From: Flavobacterium sp. 9
GTDB lineage: Bacteria; Bacteroidota; Bacteroidia; Flavobacteriales; Flavobacteriaceae
DNA: 64,000 bases
Direction: 5' to 3'
NCBI RefSeq assembly: GCF_002754195.1
Contig: NZ_PEEU01000001.1
Span: 2,418,001 to 2,482,000 of the forward strand
This document shows positions 37,873 through 46,877 of the stretch, piece by piece. Made by a program: the position numbers and the translations under genes. Below the pieces are notes generated by a model that was not told the origin of the DNA, ran no database searches, and saw only the letters and a program-made list of their open reading frames with translations. Numbering within the stretch: position 1 is the first letter of the stretch; the number at the start of each line of letters is the position of its first letter.

Positions 37873-38466
37873 ATGAAAAGCGAACTATTACAATCTGATA
37901 TCATTCTCGAAAACGAACGAGTATTATTACTTCCATTCGAAAATGAAAGAAACATCGAACTCAAAGAAATTATTTTTGACGACGAAATCTGGAAATACAT
38001 GGGAATGTATGTAAGAAATGATTCTGATTTCGAGAATTACATCAAAAATACTTTAAAACAAAAAGCCGAAGGAATATGTTATCCATTTTTAATAATTGAC
38101 AAAACAACGAACAAAGTTGCCGGAAGCACGCGTTACGGTTATCTAAATCACGCAAGCCAAAAATGTGAAATCGGCTGGACTTGGTACGGAAAAGACTTCC
38201 AGGGAACGGGTTTAAATAAAGCTTGTAAATACGAATTACTAAATTTTGGTTTTGAAAACATTCAATTCAAGAGAATACAATTCAGCGCAGATCTTGAAAA
38301 TGAAAAATCACAACGAGCAATCGAAAAGCTAGGCGCTGTAAAAGAAGGAATCTTTAGAAATAACTATGTCGATTCTGAAGGAAAAAGTAAAGATGATGTT
38401 TATTATAGTGTGATTTTAGAAGAATGGGAGAATACTAAACGAGATTATTTTTCTGAATTTATTTGA
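37873..38466 (+). CDS. GNAT family N-acetyltransferase, RimJ/RimL type
   Basis: A 197-residue acetyltransferase. The N-terminus LENERVLLLPFENERNIELK is typical of RimJ/RimL/SpeG-like members. IDKTTNKVAGSTRYGYL is beta4. EIGWTWYGKDFQGTGLNKAC contains the acetyl-CoA pyrophosphate loop (motif A), and IQFSADLENEKSQRAIEKLG is motif B. The acceptor may be a ribosomal protein N-terminus or a small molecule; the family does not decide. It is followed closely by a small membrane protein gene. Confidence 0.9.
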   Translation: MKSELLQSDIILENERVLLLPFENERNIELKEIIFDDEIWKYMGMYVRNDSDFENYIKNTLKQKAEGICYPFLIIDKTTNKVAGSTRYGYLNHASQKCEIGWTWYGKDFQGTGLNKACKYELLNFGFENIQFKRIQFSADLENEKSQRAIEKLGAVKEGIFRNNYVDSEGKSKDDVYYSVILEEWENTKRDYFSEFI

Positions 38467-38524
38467 AAATTTATATTTTAGCTAAAAACCCTATCAATAA
38501 TTTCTCAAAAGCAAGTTTTATAAT

Positions 38525-38968
38525 ATGGAAACAATAAGCTTAACTGCTTCTTTAATGGGATTTTCATTTATATGGTATATTACCTTTGTCTATCCTCCAG
38601 CGCATAGAATTTTACGAGATAAAAAAACTTATAATTTATTTTTATATTTTTCAATCCTAACTCCAATATTAGCACTAATTGCATATAATGATAATATGCT
38701 ACAAAACAGAAAAGAAACTTCTTTCTTGTCTATGTATCTTTTGATATTCCTCATAATGTATAAATACTTCGATAATTATATTTTAAAACAAAATAATCGA
38801 AATCTATATTTCAAAAAGAAATATAATTCAGTTTGGGTCGATGAAGAATCAAATGAAGTTACCTCAATTGAAGAATGGTTTCAATTTTCATTAACCATTT
38901 TACCGTTGCTTTTTTGTTACATTTTAAAATACATTATACTTGATGTAATAATAAAAAACTACTTTTAA
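38525..38968 (+). CDS. Small membrane protein, function unknown
   Basis: A 147-residue protein with about four TM segments (residues 5-25, 40-58, 68-85 and 118-145). It has a hydrophilic central loop with NRNLYFKKKYNSVWVDEESN. Family not recognised. It lies between the acetyltransferase and the AraC-type regulator in one direction with short gaps (58 and 34 bp), so it may share a transcript with either. Confidence 0.7.
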   Translation: METISLTASLMGFSFIWYITFVYPPAHRILRDKKTYNLFLYFSILTPILALIAYNDNMLQNRKETSFLSMYLLIFLIMYKYFDNYILKQNNRNLYFKKKYNSVWVDEESNEVTSIEEWFQFSLTILPLLFCYILKYIILDVIIKNYF

Positions 38969-39002
38969 CAAATCAATCGAAAATCCAGCATAATACACAA
39001 AT

Positions 39003-39809
39003 ATGAACCTATATTCAGAATATTATGTCAGCAAAAATTGCGAACGGTTTGTCAATAAAATTTGGTGTCTTGATAATAGCATCGGCGAAAGCCAGATTGA
39101 GAACAAACTTGTTTTACCAAATGGATGTTTTAATCTAGCAATTGTAAGCGGAAATACGATAGAAGTTCATACCAGCAAAAACAAATACACGATGAACGAA
39201 GGGTTTTACTTTTGTTCGCAAATGACCAATAAGGTTTTGGTTAATATTCAGCCTAAAACTAAGGTTACAATAATTCAGCTTCATGCCTGGACACTTTCGA
39301 TGTTTCCAAATTATGATTTGACCAATTTTTCAGATTCTATTCTAAAAATTGATCAAACGGAATTGCCTTTTGCAATCAAAATTGATTCGGGATTAAATAG
39401 TGATATTTTAGAATTACTAAATATACTCAATACTTATTTTGAAGAATTAAACTTTTCTAATCCAGCTAAAAATGCAATCGAAAAGATCTGTGAAATTATA
39501 AAACTTCATAAGGAAGAAATCACAGTTTCCGAAATTGGAAAAAGTTTAAAGGTTTCACAACGATTATTACAGATTAAATTTAAAACGGCAACCGGACTTA
39601 CGATTAAAAATTACATTCAGATTCTGAAATTCAGAAAATCAGTCGATCAAATGGTAAACTCCAATCTGGACAAACTCAGCTTGACGGATGTAGCGCTTTA
39701 TAATAAATATTTTGATCAGTCACACTTTATAAAAAAGTTTAAAGATGTGACCAAAACAACTCCAAAAATGTTCAATTCAAATTTGTACTTTCTTTCAAAA
39801 AAAAGATAG
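39003..39809 (+). CDS. AraC family transcriptional regulator
   Basis: A 268-residue regulator. An N-terminal effector or oligomerisation domain (1-150, DUF6597-like; KLVLPNGCFNLAIVSG) is followed by a C-terminal AraC DNA-binding domain (about 160-262) with two helix-turn-helix units, EITVSEIGKSLKVSQRLLQI and LSLTDVALYNKYFDQSHFIK, and the closing FKDVTKTTPKMF. It lies 79 bp upstream of the secreted DUF4440-hydrolase gene, and probably controls it or the group that follows. Confidence 0.9.
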   Translation: MNLYSEYYVSKNCERFVNKIWCLDNSIGESQIENKLVLPNGCFNLAIVSGNTIEVHTSKNKYTMNEGFYFCSQMTNKVLVNIQPKTKVTIIQLHAWTLSMFPNYDLTNFSDSILKIDQTELPFAIKIDSGLNSDILELLNILNTYFEELNFSNPAKNAIEKICEIIKLHKEEITVSEIGKSLKVSQRLLQIKFKTATGLTIKNYIQILKFRKSVDQMVNSNLDKLSLTDVALYNKYFDQSHFIKKFKDVTKTTPKMFNSNLYFLSKKR

Positions 39810-39888
39810 GATTTCGCATTTGTACAATTTTGTGAATTCCGATTAAACTAATATTGCAAAATCATTAATCAATCAAATCAATCACAAA

Positions 39889-41397
39889 ATGAATATTAAC
39901 AAATCCATTTTCCAGTTAAAAGCAATCTTAGTTGGAATACTGCTTTTCCAATTCCAAATTGGCTTTTCACAAGAACAAAAAAACTCAGAAATATACAAAA
40001 CCATAATGTCAAGAGACAGCCTTCTGTTTAATGTTGGCTTTAATACTTGCGACGTTTCACAGTTTGAAAACTTACTAAGCAACAATTTCGAATTTTATCA
40101 CGACAAAGATAGTATCCAGGATAAAGCCTTATTTCTAAAAAACATTAGAAAAGGTTTATGTAGTTCAACCAAAACATATCAAGCTAGAAGAGATTTAGTA
40201 CCAGGTAGTACCGAAATTTATCCATTGTCCAAAAATGGTGTTCTGTACGGTGCTCTAAAAGTAGGAATTCATCAATTTTTTGAAACTACACCAGAAGGAA
40301 AAGATAAATTTGGAAGCACAGCAAGATTTACCCATGTCTGGATTTTAGAAAATGGAATCTGGAAACTAAGAAGATCTTTTAGCTACGATCATCAAAGTGC
40401 TAACACTGCAGGAACTAAATCGGATATTTTTGATAATGATCAGGAAATTGAAAAATGGCTGACTCAAAACAATATTCCAACATTAGGAATTGGTGTTATC
40501 AACAACGGAAAACTACAAGAAGTAAAGGTATTTGGTGAACTTAAAAAAGGAGTTTCGGCACCTTATAACACGATTTGGAACGTTGCTTCCCTGACAAAAC
40601 CAGTAACTGCAATTGTAGCACTAAAATTGGTAAGTTCAGGAAAATGGGATCTTGACGAACCGCTTTATAAATATTGGACTGATCCGGATATTGCAAATGA
40701 TCCAAATACGAAACTTCTAACAACAAGAATTATTTTAAGCCATCAAACTGGTTTCCCTAACTGGAGATTTATGAACGAATCCGGCAAACTGGATTTTAAA
40801 TTTAAACCCGGAACAAAATACCAATATTCAGGCGAAGGATTAGAATATTTAAGAAAAGCACTTGAAAAGAAATTCCACAAAACATTGGATCAATTAGCGG
40901 ATGAGTTAATTTTTCAACCTCTAAAAATGAATGATACTAAGTTTTTATGGAAAGACATAACTGATGTTTCAAGATATGCTATTGGATATGATAACAAAGG
41001 AAATGCCTATGAACCTACTAAAAACAAAACAGTAAATGCTGCCGATGATTTATTGACAACAATTGGAGATTACGGAACGTTTTTATGCAGCATAATGAAT
41101 AGCGATGGATTGAGTAAAAAAGTTTTTGACGATATGACATCGCATCAGGTTGACACGAAGAAAAACAAATACTTTGGATTAGGTTTTGAGATCTACGATT
41201 TAGGAAACAATGATTATGCGCTCTCTCACGGCGGCGCGGACAAAGGCGTTCAAACCATATTTTTATTACTTCCGAAAACAAAACAAGGAGTGGTAATTTT
41301 TACTAATGTTGACGATGGTTATAAGCTTTATGAAAAAATAGTTACTCATTATTTAGGTGAAAACGGTCAAAAAATAATTGACATCGAAACGAAATAA
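39889..41397 (+). CDS. DUF4440 / serine hydrolase (beta-lactamase-like) fusion
   Basis: A 502-residue secreted protein. Signal peptide (1-27, ending FSQEQ) is followed by an NTF2-like DUF4440 domain (about 35-168; MSRDSLLFNVGFNTCD, FTHVWILENGIWKLRRSF). The C-terminal half is a class C beta-lactamase/DD-peptidase fold (about 185-500). The SxxK nucleophile motif is S234-LTK237 in WNVASLTKPVTA, the YxN position reads YSG (residues 313-315) in YQYSGEGLEYL, and the KTG-like box is HGGADKG. It probably acts in the periplasm on peptide or ester bonds; it need not confer drug resistance. Its N-terminal domain is repeated as the separate gene downstream. Confidence 0.85.
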   Translation: MNINKSIFQLKAILVGILLFQFQIGFSQEQKNSEIYKTIMSRDSLLFNVGFNTCDVSQFENLLSNNFEFYHDKDSIQDKALFLKNIRKGLCSSTKTYQARRDLVPGSTEIYPLSKNGVLYGALKVGIHQFFETTPEGKDKFGSTARFTHVWILENGIWKLRRSFSYDHQSANTAGTKSDIFDNDQEIEKWLTQNNIPTLGIGVINNGKLQEVKVFGELKKGVSAPYNTIWNVASLTKPVTAIVALKLVSSGKWDLDEPLYKYWTDPDIANDPNTKLLTTRIILSHQTGFPNWRFMNESGKLDFKFKPGTKYQYSGEGLEYLRKALEKKFHKTLDQLADELIFQPLKMNDTKFLWKDITDVSRYAIGYDNKGNAYEPTKNKTVNAADDLLTTIGDYGTFLCSIMNSDGLSKKVFDDMTSHQVDTKKNKYFGLGFEIYDLGNNDYALSHGGADKGVQTIFLLLPKTKQGVVIFTNVDDGYKLYEKIVTHYLGENGQKIIDIETK

Positions 41398-41436
41398 GCA
41401 TGAGTCAAAAAATAAGGCATTAACAAAATTCAAATT

Positions 41437-41913
41437 ATGAAACTCATGATAAAACTATTTATCCTTATCCTAATATTCTTAACACAGGTCGCTTTTGCTC
41501 AAACGAATAAAGATGTTCTAAAAATGGCTGCTCTAAGAACCGAAATTATCAAAATGGATAGTTTACTTTTTTCAGTTGCCTTCAATCAATGTGACACGAC
41601 ACTTTTCAAAAAAATAATTGCTGACGACATCGAATTCTACGATGACCGATCCGGATTAAATGCCTCTAAAGCAAATGAGATAAAATCTTTAATCTCAAAA
41701 TGTGTAATGTCTAAAAAATTGATCCGAAAACTAAATTCGACTACAATTGATAAATTGGGTGATTTTGGTGCTGTACAATTAGGCGAGCATACTTTCTATT
41801 TTGATGGTAAACCAGAAGGAACCGCAAAGTTTATTCATATCTGGGAACGAAAAGATAATGATTGGAAATTAAAACGAATTGTAAGTTACGAGCACAGACC
41901 TATTAAAAAATAA
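41437..41913 (+). CDS. Secreted DUF4440 (NTF2-like) protein
   Basis: A 158-residue secreted protein: signal peptide to about residue 21 (QVAFAQ), then one DUF4440/SnoaL-like domain (MDSLLFSVAFNQCDTTLFKK, AKFIHIWERKDNDWKLKRIV). It is a clear paralogue of the N-terminal domain of the preceding fusion (for example MDSLLFSVAFNQCD against RDSLLFNVGFNTCD). It follows after 39 bp. The domain typically forms a small ligand-binding cone; no catalytic residues can be assigned. Confidence 0.85.
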   Translation: MKLMIKLFILILIFLTQVAFAQTNKDVLKMAALRTEIIKMDSLLFSVAFNQCDTTLFKKIIADDIEFYDDRSGLNASKANEIKSLISKCVMSKKLIRKLNSTTIDKLGDFGAVQLGEHTFYFDGKPEGTAKFIHIWERKDNDWKLKRIVSYEHRPIKK

Positions 41914-42148
41914 TTTTTAGAATCTGTTCTGATAATATTGTAATTAAGGAATTTGAAAAAAAATTGATTAAATGTGAAACCAAATGATTTTTTTGTCGTC
42001 TATTAAGATTATAGCATAGTTCAAAGCATTGCTTTAATTTGTAATTTCGTTTAAGAAATTAAATTACAGACGTTTAAAAAGTTTCGATCATCAAATCAAA
42101 AAATCAAATAACACTTTAATTAACCTTAATTACTAATCATCAATCAAA

Positions 42149-43606
42149 ATGAAAAATTCAATCAAACTACTTGCAGTTTGCCTTTTTGTGCAACTGTTCT
42201 CTCTTACTGTTTCTGCGCAGGACAAAGCAAAACAAATTGACCAATTATTAACCAAATACAATGAATACGGGCAATTTAACGGATCTGCATTAATTGCTGA
42301 AAACGGAAAAATTATTCTAAAAAAAGGATATGGTTTAGCCAATATGGAATGGGATATTCCGAATCAGCCCAGCACCAAATTTAGATTAGGTTCAATAAGT
42401 AAACAATTTACAGCTTTGCTAATCGTTAAATTGGCAGAAGAAGGCAAACTAAAACTTGACGTGCCAATTACCACTTATTTACCTGATTATCCAAAAGAAA
42501 CTGGTGACAAAATAACGATTCATAATTTATTGACGCATACATCCGGAATTCCAAATTATACTTCGGCTCCAAATTTCCTTAGAGATAAAAGCCGTAATCC
42601 TTACACTCCGGAAGATTTTATAAAAACGTTCAATAAATTGCCTCTTGAATTTACTCCGGGCGAAAAATTCAGATACAGCAATTCAGGTTACTTTTTATTG
42701 GGGTATATCATCGAAAAAGTTTCGGGTAAAACATACGAGCAATATTTACAGGAAATCATTCTTACTCCGCTAAAAATGGCTAATACAGGTTATGATCATT
42801 TTGAAGTAATTATAAAAAACAGAGCTGCAGGTTATGAAAAAAACGGAAAAAACATTGGTAATGCTTCATTTATCGACATGAGTATTCCGTATGCTGCTGG
42901 TTCTTTATATTCTACTGTGGAGGATTTATATCTTTGGGATCAGGCTCTTTATACCAATAAATTACTTTCGGCAAAATCAATGGATTTATTATTCAAACCT
43001 TACATCACAACAGGCGGAGATGATTTTTATGGTTATGGATGGTTTACAAGCGAAGAAACCGTTGGAAAGAAAACAGATAAAGTAAAAGTGATAGAACATG
43101 GTGGAGGAATCAATGGTTTTAATACCGTTATTTCACGTATGCCGGCAGATAAAAACTTAGTTGTTTTATTGAATAATACTGGTGGAACTGTTTTAAGCGA
43201 AATGAATAATAGTATCAGAGCGATTCTATACAATCAATCTTTTGATGTGCCTAAAAAATCAATGGCATTTGAACTTTTAGATGTTTACACTGAAAAAGGT
43301 GCCACAGTTGGAACAAATACTTATAAGAAACTTAAAAGCGATCCAACTTACGGAATCAAAGAAAACGACATAAACCAAGTAGGATATCAATTATTGCAAT
43401 CCGGAAAAAAGAAAGAAGCTATCGAAGTTTTTAAAATCAATGTAGAAACTTTTCCAAAATCAGGAAATGCTTATGATAGTTTAGGCGAAGCTTATCTTGC
43501 TGATGGCGATAAAACGTTAGCCATTGTAAATTATAAAAAATCAGTTGAGCTTGATCCAACAAACGAAAACGGAAAAAAAGTTCTTGACGAAATTTCTAAA
43601 AAATAA
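42149..43606 (+). CDS. Secreted serine hydrolase with C-terminal TPR
   Basis: A 485-residue protein. Signal peptide MKNSIKLLAVCLFVQLFSLTVSAQ is followed by a class C beta-lactamase/esterase-type domain (about 28-350). SxxK is S82-IS-K85 in LGSISKQFTAL, the YxN element is YSN in FRYSNSGYFLL, and HGGGINGF is the third box. A C-terminal extension (about 400-485) carries TPR-like helices (KKKEAIEVFKINVETFPKSG, GDKTLAIVNYKKSVELDPTN). The TPR tail may bind partners in the envelope. It is the third member of the hydrolase/DUF4440 group, 235 bp after the previous gene. Confidence 0.9.
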   Translation: MKNSIKLLAVCLFVQLFSLTVSAQDKAKQIDQLLTKYNEYGQFNGSALIAENGKIILKKGYGLANMEWDIPNQPSTKFRLGSISKQFTALLIVKLAEEGKLKLDVPITTYLPDYPKETGDKITIHNLLTHTSGIPNYTSAPNFLRDKSRNPYTPEDFIKTFNKLPLEFTPGEKFRYSNSGYFLLGYIIEKVSGKTYEQYLQEIILTPLKMANTGYDHFEVIIKNRAAGYEKNGKNIGNASFIDMSIPYAAGSLYSTVEDLYLWDQALYTNKLLSAKSMDLLFKPYITTGGDDFYGYGWFTSEETVGKKTDKVKVIEHGGGINGFNTVISRMPADKNLVVLLNNTGGTVLSEMNNSIRAILYNQSFDVPKKSMAFELLDVYTEKGATVGTNTYKKLKSDPTYGIKENDINQVGYQLLQSGKKKEAIEVFKINVETFPKSGNAYDSLGEAYLADGDKTLAIVNYKKSVELDPTNENGKKVLDEISKK

Positions 43607-43650
43607 TACTTCTAAGTTTTAACATTCAGAAACAGTAATCCTAATCTTAC

Positions 43651-43697
43651 CAACTCCGAAAGTTCTGGTTTATGACCAAAACTTTCGGAGTTTTTTG
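43651..43697 (+). terminator. Terminator after the TPR serine hydrolase
   Basis: Stem AACTCCGAAAGTT / AACTTTCGGAGTT with a 14-nt loop and a T run, 45 bp after the stop. Confidence 0.85.
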
Positions 43698-43812
43698 TTT
43701 GAAATTGCATTTTCCGATTCCATATTTACTATAAAAAAACTACTTTAGCGCTGCCCAAACAAATCTAATTTTTATAGCTGAAAAAGCTGTATTTGATACC
43801 AAATTATAACCT

Positions 43813-44262
43813 ATGAAAAAATTAAAGAAGCAAACTCTTTTAGTGTTATTAGTATGCATGTTTATTCCGGTTGTTGCTATTTCTCAGACTTCTGCGCCAA
43901 AAGTAGCAATGCCAACACAACAAAATAAAATTATAATTGACAAAATTGTTGAAGCAGCACATTACAAAAATTACGTTATCGATTTTTGCTTAGCTACCAT
44001 AAACGAAGCCGCTACTGCAGAAAAATGGAACGATCAAAAAACACTTGAAACTACAGAAAGCATCAATTACAAAAACTTCAGAGATGCCGTTTATAATATG
44101 TTTGCATTTTATAATGAAATAGATCTGGAAACTTTATTAAAAGCGTATCAAAACGACACAGCATTTCAAACTACAAATGCAATGACAACAAATGATGCAC
44201 TTGCCTATAATCTTGAAATATTTGCAAATGATATTGTTCGCGGAAGATATATTTCTAAGTAA
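43813..44262 (+). CDS. Secreted protein of unknown function
   Basis: A 149-residue protein with a signal peptide (1-27, KQTLLVLLVCMFIPVVAISQ) and a mostly helical mature part of about 120 residues (NFRDAVYNMFAFYNEIDLET). No domain recognised. It stands alone after a terminator and converges with the penicillin acylase gene. Confidence 0.7.
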   Translation: MKKLKKQTLLVLLVCMFIPVVAISQTSAPKVAMPTQQNKIIIDKIVEAAHYKNYVIDFCLATINEAATAEKWNDQKTLETTESINYKNFRDAVYNMFAFYNEIDLETLLKAYQNDTAFQTTNAMTTNDALAYNLEIFANDIVRGRYISK

Positions 44263-44283
44263 AGGTTCTGAGGTTCTCCAAAT

Positions 44284-44312
44284 CTTTGTCAAAGTTTTAA
44301 ACTTTGACAAAG
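44284..44312. repeat. 29-bp inverted repeat, copy 1
   Basis: Palindrome CTTTGTCAAAG-TTTTAAA-CTTTGACAAAG. The same sequence is at 48506-48536. It can form a stem near the convergent gene ends. Next to it, 44317-44360 holds GAAAACC-TGAAACC-TGAAACT heptads. Confidence 0.7.
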
Positions 44313-44369
44313 ATCACACAAGATGAAAACCTGAAACCTGAAACTTCAAAAAACCTGAAACAAAAAACT

Positions 44370-46760
44370 CTACTCTCCTTTCGGTTTCAGAATTAATTTT
44401 GTCGAAGTTTTTATAATTTCCTCTTTATTCAATTTCATTTTTCTAAATTTTCCGGCATTGTACATTTCTGCCTGATCATCATAATGTTTACTAAACGGAT
44501 TTCCTGATTGTCCGGTTGGCAAAATACTCCAGCTATTTTCAATATCTGAGAAATCGACAATTCTTCTGGTCGAAGGTCCACCTTTTACATGATATTTCCC
44601 TTCTTTATTAAATCCAAAGAACTGATTATTTATCACTTCATTTGAACCCGGAGCTGCAAAAGGTCCAACATTAAAAAGTTTACGTAATGCAGCCACTTTT
44701 CCTAACGGATGTTCGTGTTCTACAGTATGAGCTTTTCCCCAGTTCCAATCATTAATTTGATTGCCAAATTGTTTCTCAAGCGCAGCAATAGCTTCGTGAA
44801 ATGATTTCGAAACAATATCACTTCTATTTTCTTTTACGTTTTTAGTTTTAATATTATCCCACCAAACGGAGTTTTCATTTTCAATTTGTCTGGCAATAAT
44901 TTGTTTTCCTAAAGAAGTATCCAGAAATAAATTAAAATTATCCTCGCCCATTTCGTCTTCAAAAGTATTTTTCAAATACAAATAAACCCATTTATTGTAA
45001 ATCGTTGGCGCAACATCTTCTAGATTATTTGTTCCTTTCCATGATTTCAAAACATTGATAGCTTCTTTTTCTTTTGCTGAAGCAGAATTACTATTTACAT
45101 TCGAAATCAAACTCTGAACCACGCCCGGCGCAATTGGAGAAGTATTATCAAAAATCATTTTACTAATTGTTTCTTTATCCCAATCAGATTTTGCATCCAT
45201 TAAACCCGAAATTCTCTTTGCACGATCTTCCGGCAAATAATATCCCGGATATAAAAAACCATCTATCGCTTCCGGCTGATTATTTGCCGAATAAACATAA
45301 CCCCATTTTGGATTTTCGGAAGACGGATTCTTAGAAAAATCAAGATATTCCTTAATATCATCTTTGCCGCTTGCACCATCTAAAATAAGAAACGTGTTAA
45401 CACCTTTGTCATGTTTATAAAGTTTTCCTGTCGCCCACCAAGCAACATTTCCTTTCGCATCGCCATACATTACATTCAATCCCGGTGCAGCAACCAATTG
45501 CACTGCTTTTCTAAAATCATCTTTACTTTTAGCGTGTGAAAGTCCATAAACTGCATCAAGAATCTGAATTGGTTGTTGTGTATAAGTCCAAGACATCGCA
45601 ATTGGATTTTTTTTATCTAAACGTTCTAACAAATCATTCATAATTGGTCCGTGTCGGCTTGATTTAACCGTCAAAACTACATCCGAAGTATCTTTTACTT
45701 TTATTGTCTTTTTTATAGATTCATACGCTGCAAAACCAGTTGGAGTCTCATATTGATTTGTATCTCCCGCCTTATTCTTTTCTTCATAAAAATCAATATC
45801 ATCATTTTCGAACATTGTCAATCCATAAGCATAATTACGATTATGAGCCAATAACGGATAAGGAGTTCCAGCCAAATAACAACCATACAATTCAAAATCA
45901 GGCGTTACCAAATGTGCTTCGTACCAAGTTGCCGGTTGCGAAAATCCAATATGCGGATCGTTTGCAAAAATCACCTTTCCGCTTTTGGTTTTATGAGGTC
46001 CTGCAACCCAACTATTACTTCCCACAAATGGAGGAATTGGAGAATTGTCCAATAGCGCTGCGACAGATTTTGAAATCGAAGTATATTCTTCAATATTCTC
46101 TTTTGAGATTTTAATTTTCGTAGTATTAAATTCACCGTTAATTCCTAAATCTTTCAAATATTCAGCTCCGTATTTATTTCGAACAAAAGTCAATAATGGA
46201 TCTGTTTTTTGAGCCATTGCAAAACTAAAAGACATATATCCAAAAATATTATAAACGTCTTTTATCGTGAATTTTTCCTTTTTCACGCCAACCACAGTAA
46301 ACTCAACCGGTGTTGGTCCTTCGTCTAAATATTGATTAATTCCATCCAGATAAGCCATTGTCATTTTATAACTCTGACTGTTTTTATCTAACTTGGCAAT
46401 GGCTTTCACCGAAGCTTCTTCTATACCAATTCCGGAGAAAAACTTATCATTTTTAAGCGCAACAGATCCAAAGATTTCAGACAATTTTCCAGGCGCAATT
46501 CTTCGAAGTAATTCCATTTGCCATAATCTTTCCTGCGCATGAACATAACCCAAAGCTGTCATGGCATCCTTTTCAGAATCGGCATAAATATGAGGAACAC
46601 CAAAATCATCAAAATAAACAGTGGTTTCTTTCTGGAGATTTTTCAATTGAACTTCTCCTTCATATTTAGGTTTCAAATGAAAAATATAGGCACATAAACC
46701 TATTCCGAGAACAACAATCAATACGAATAAAACCAGCAGAATTTTTTTAATTTTTCTCAT
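44370..46760 (-). CDS. Penicillin acylase family Ntn hydrolase
   Basis: A 796-residue Ntn-hydrolase precursor. An N-terminal TM or signal anchor (about 6-28) is followed by the A chain (about 40-245). The autocatalytic junction IPPFVGSNSWVAG makes Ser248 the nucleophile and new N-terminus of the B chain. Downstream FANDPHIGF and LTMFENDDIDFYEE are family motifs, and the Asn oxyanion residue expected later is within the B chain. Family enzymes split amides of penicillins or N-acyl-homoserine lactones; the natural substrate here is unknown. Periplasmic or membrane-tethered. It is divergent from the AsmA-like gene. Confidence 0.92.
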   Translation of the reverse strand: MRKIKKILLVLFVLIVVLGIGLCAYIFHLKPKYEGEVQLKNLQKETTVYFDDFGVPHIYADSEKDAMTALGYVHAQERLWQMELLRRIAPGKLSEIFGSVALKNDKFFSGIGIEEASVKAIAKLDKNSQSYKMTMAYLDGINQYLDEGPTPVEFTVVGVKKEKFTIKDVYNIFGYMSFSFAMAQKTDPLLTFVRNKYGAEYLKDLGINGEFNTTKIKISKENIEEYTSISKSVAALLDNSPIPPFVGSNSWVAGPHKTKSGKVIFANDPHIGFSQPATWYEAHLVTPDFELYGCYLAGTPYPLLAHNRNYAYGLTMFENDDIDFYEEKNKAGDTNQYETPTGFAAYESIKKTIKVKDTSDVVLTVKSSRHGPIMNDLLERLDKKNPIAMSWTYTQQPIQILDAVYGLSHAKSKDDFRKAVQLVAAPGLNVMYGDAKGNVAWWATGKLYKHDKGVNTFLILDGASGKDDIKEYLDFSKNPSSENPKWGYVYSANNQPEAIDGFLYPGYYLPEDRAKRISGLMDAKSDWDKETISKMIFDNTSPIAPGVVQSLISNVNSNSASAKEKEAINVLKSWKGTNNLEDVAPTIYNKWVYLYLKNTFEDEMGEDNFNLFLDTSLGKQIIARQIENENSVWWDNIKTKNVKENRSDIVSKSFHEAIAALEKQFGNQINDWNWGKAHTVEHEHPLGKVAALRKLFNVGPFAAPGSNEVINNQFFGFNKEGKYHVKGGPSTRRIVDFSDIENSWSILPTGQSGNPFSKHYDDQAEMYNAGKFRKMKLNKEEIIKTSTKLILKPKGE

Positions 46761-46877
46761 ATTTATAAAAAAGTATAATAATAAATGATTCCGTAATGAT
46801 GTAACTTAAAGCTAAAATCCTGTAAGAAACATCGCTTTTAAAAGTCTAAATTTATGTATTTAAAATCAATACTATAA

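Noticed and set aside
39889..43606. Reading the serine hydrolases as resistance beta-lactamases
   Set aside because: The SxxK fold is shared with esterases and DD-peptidases; the accessory domains and genomic setting do not point to drug resistance.
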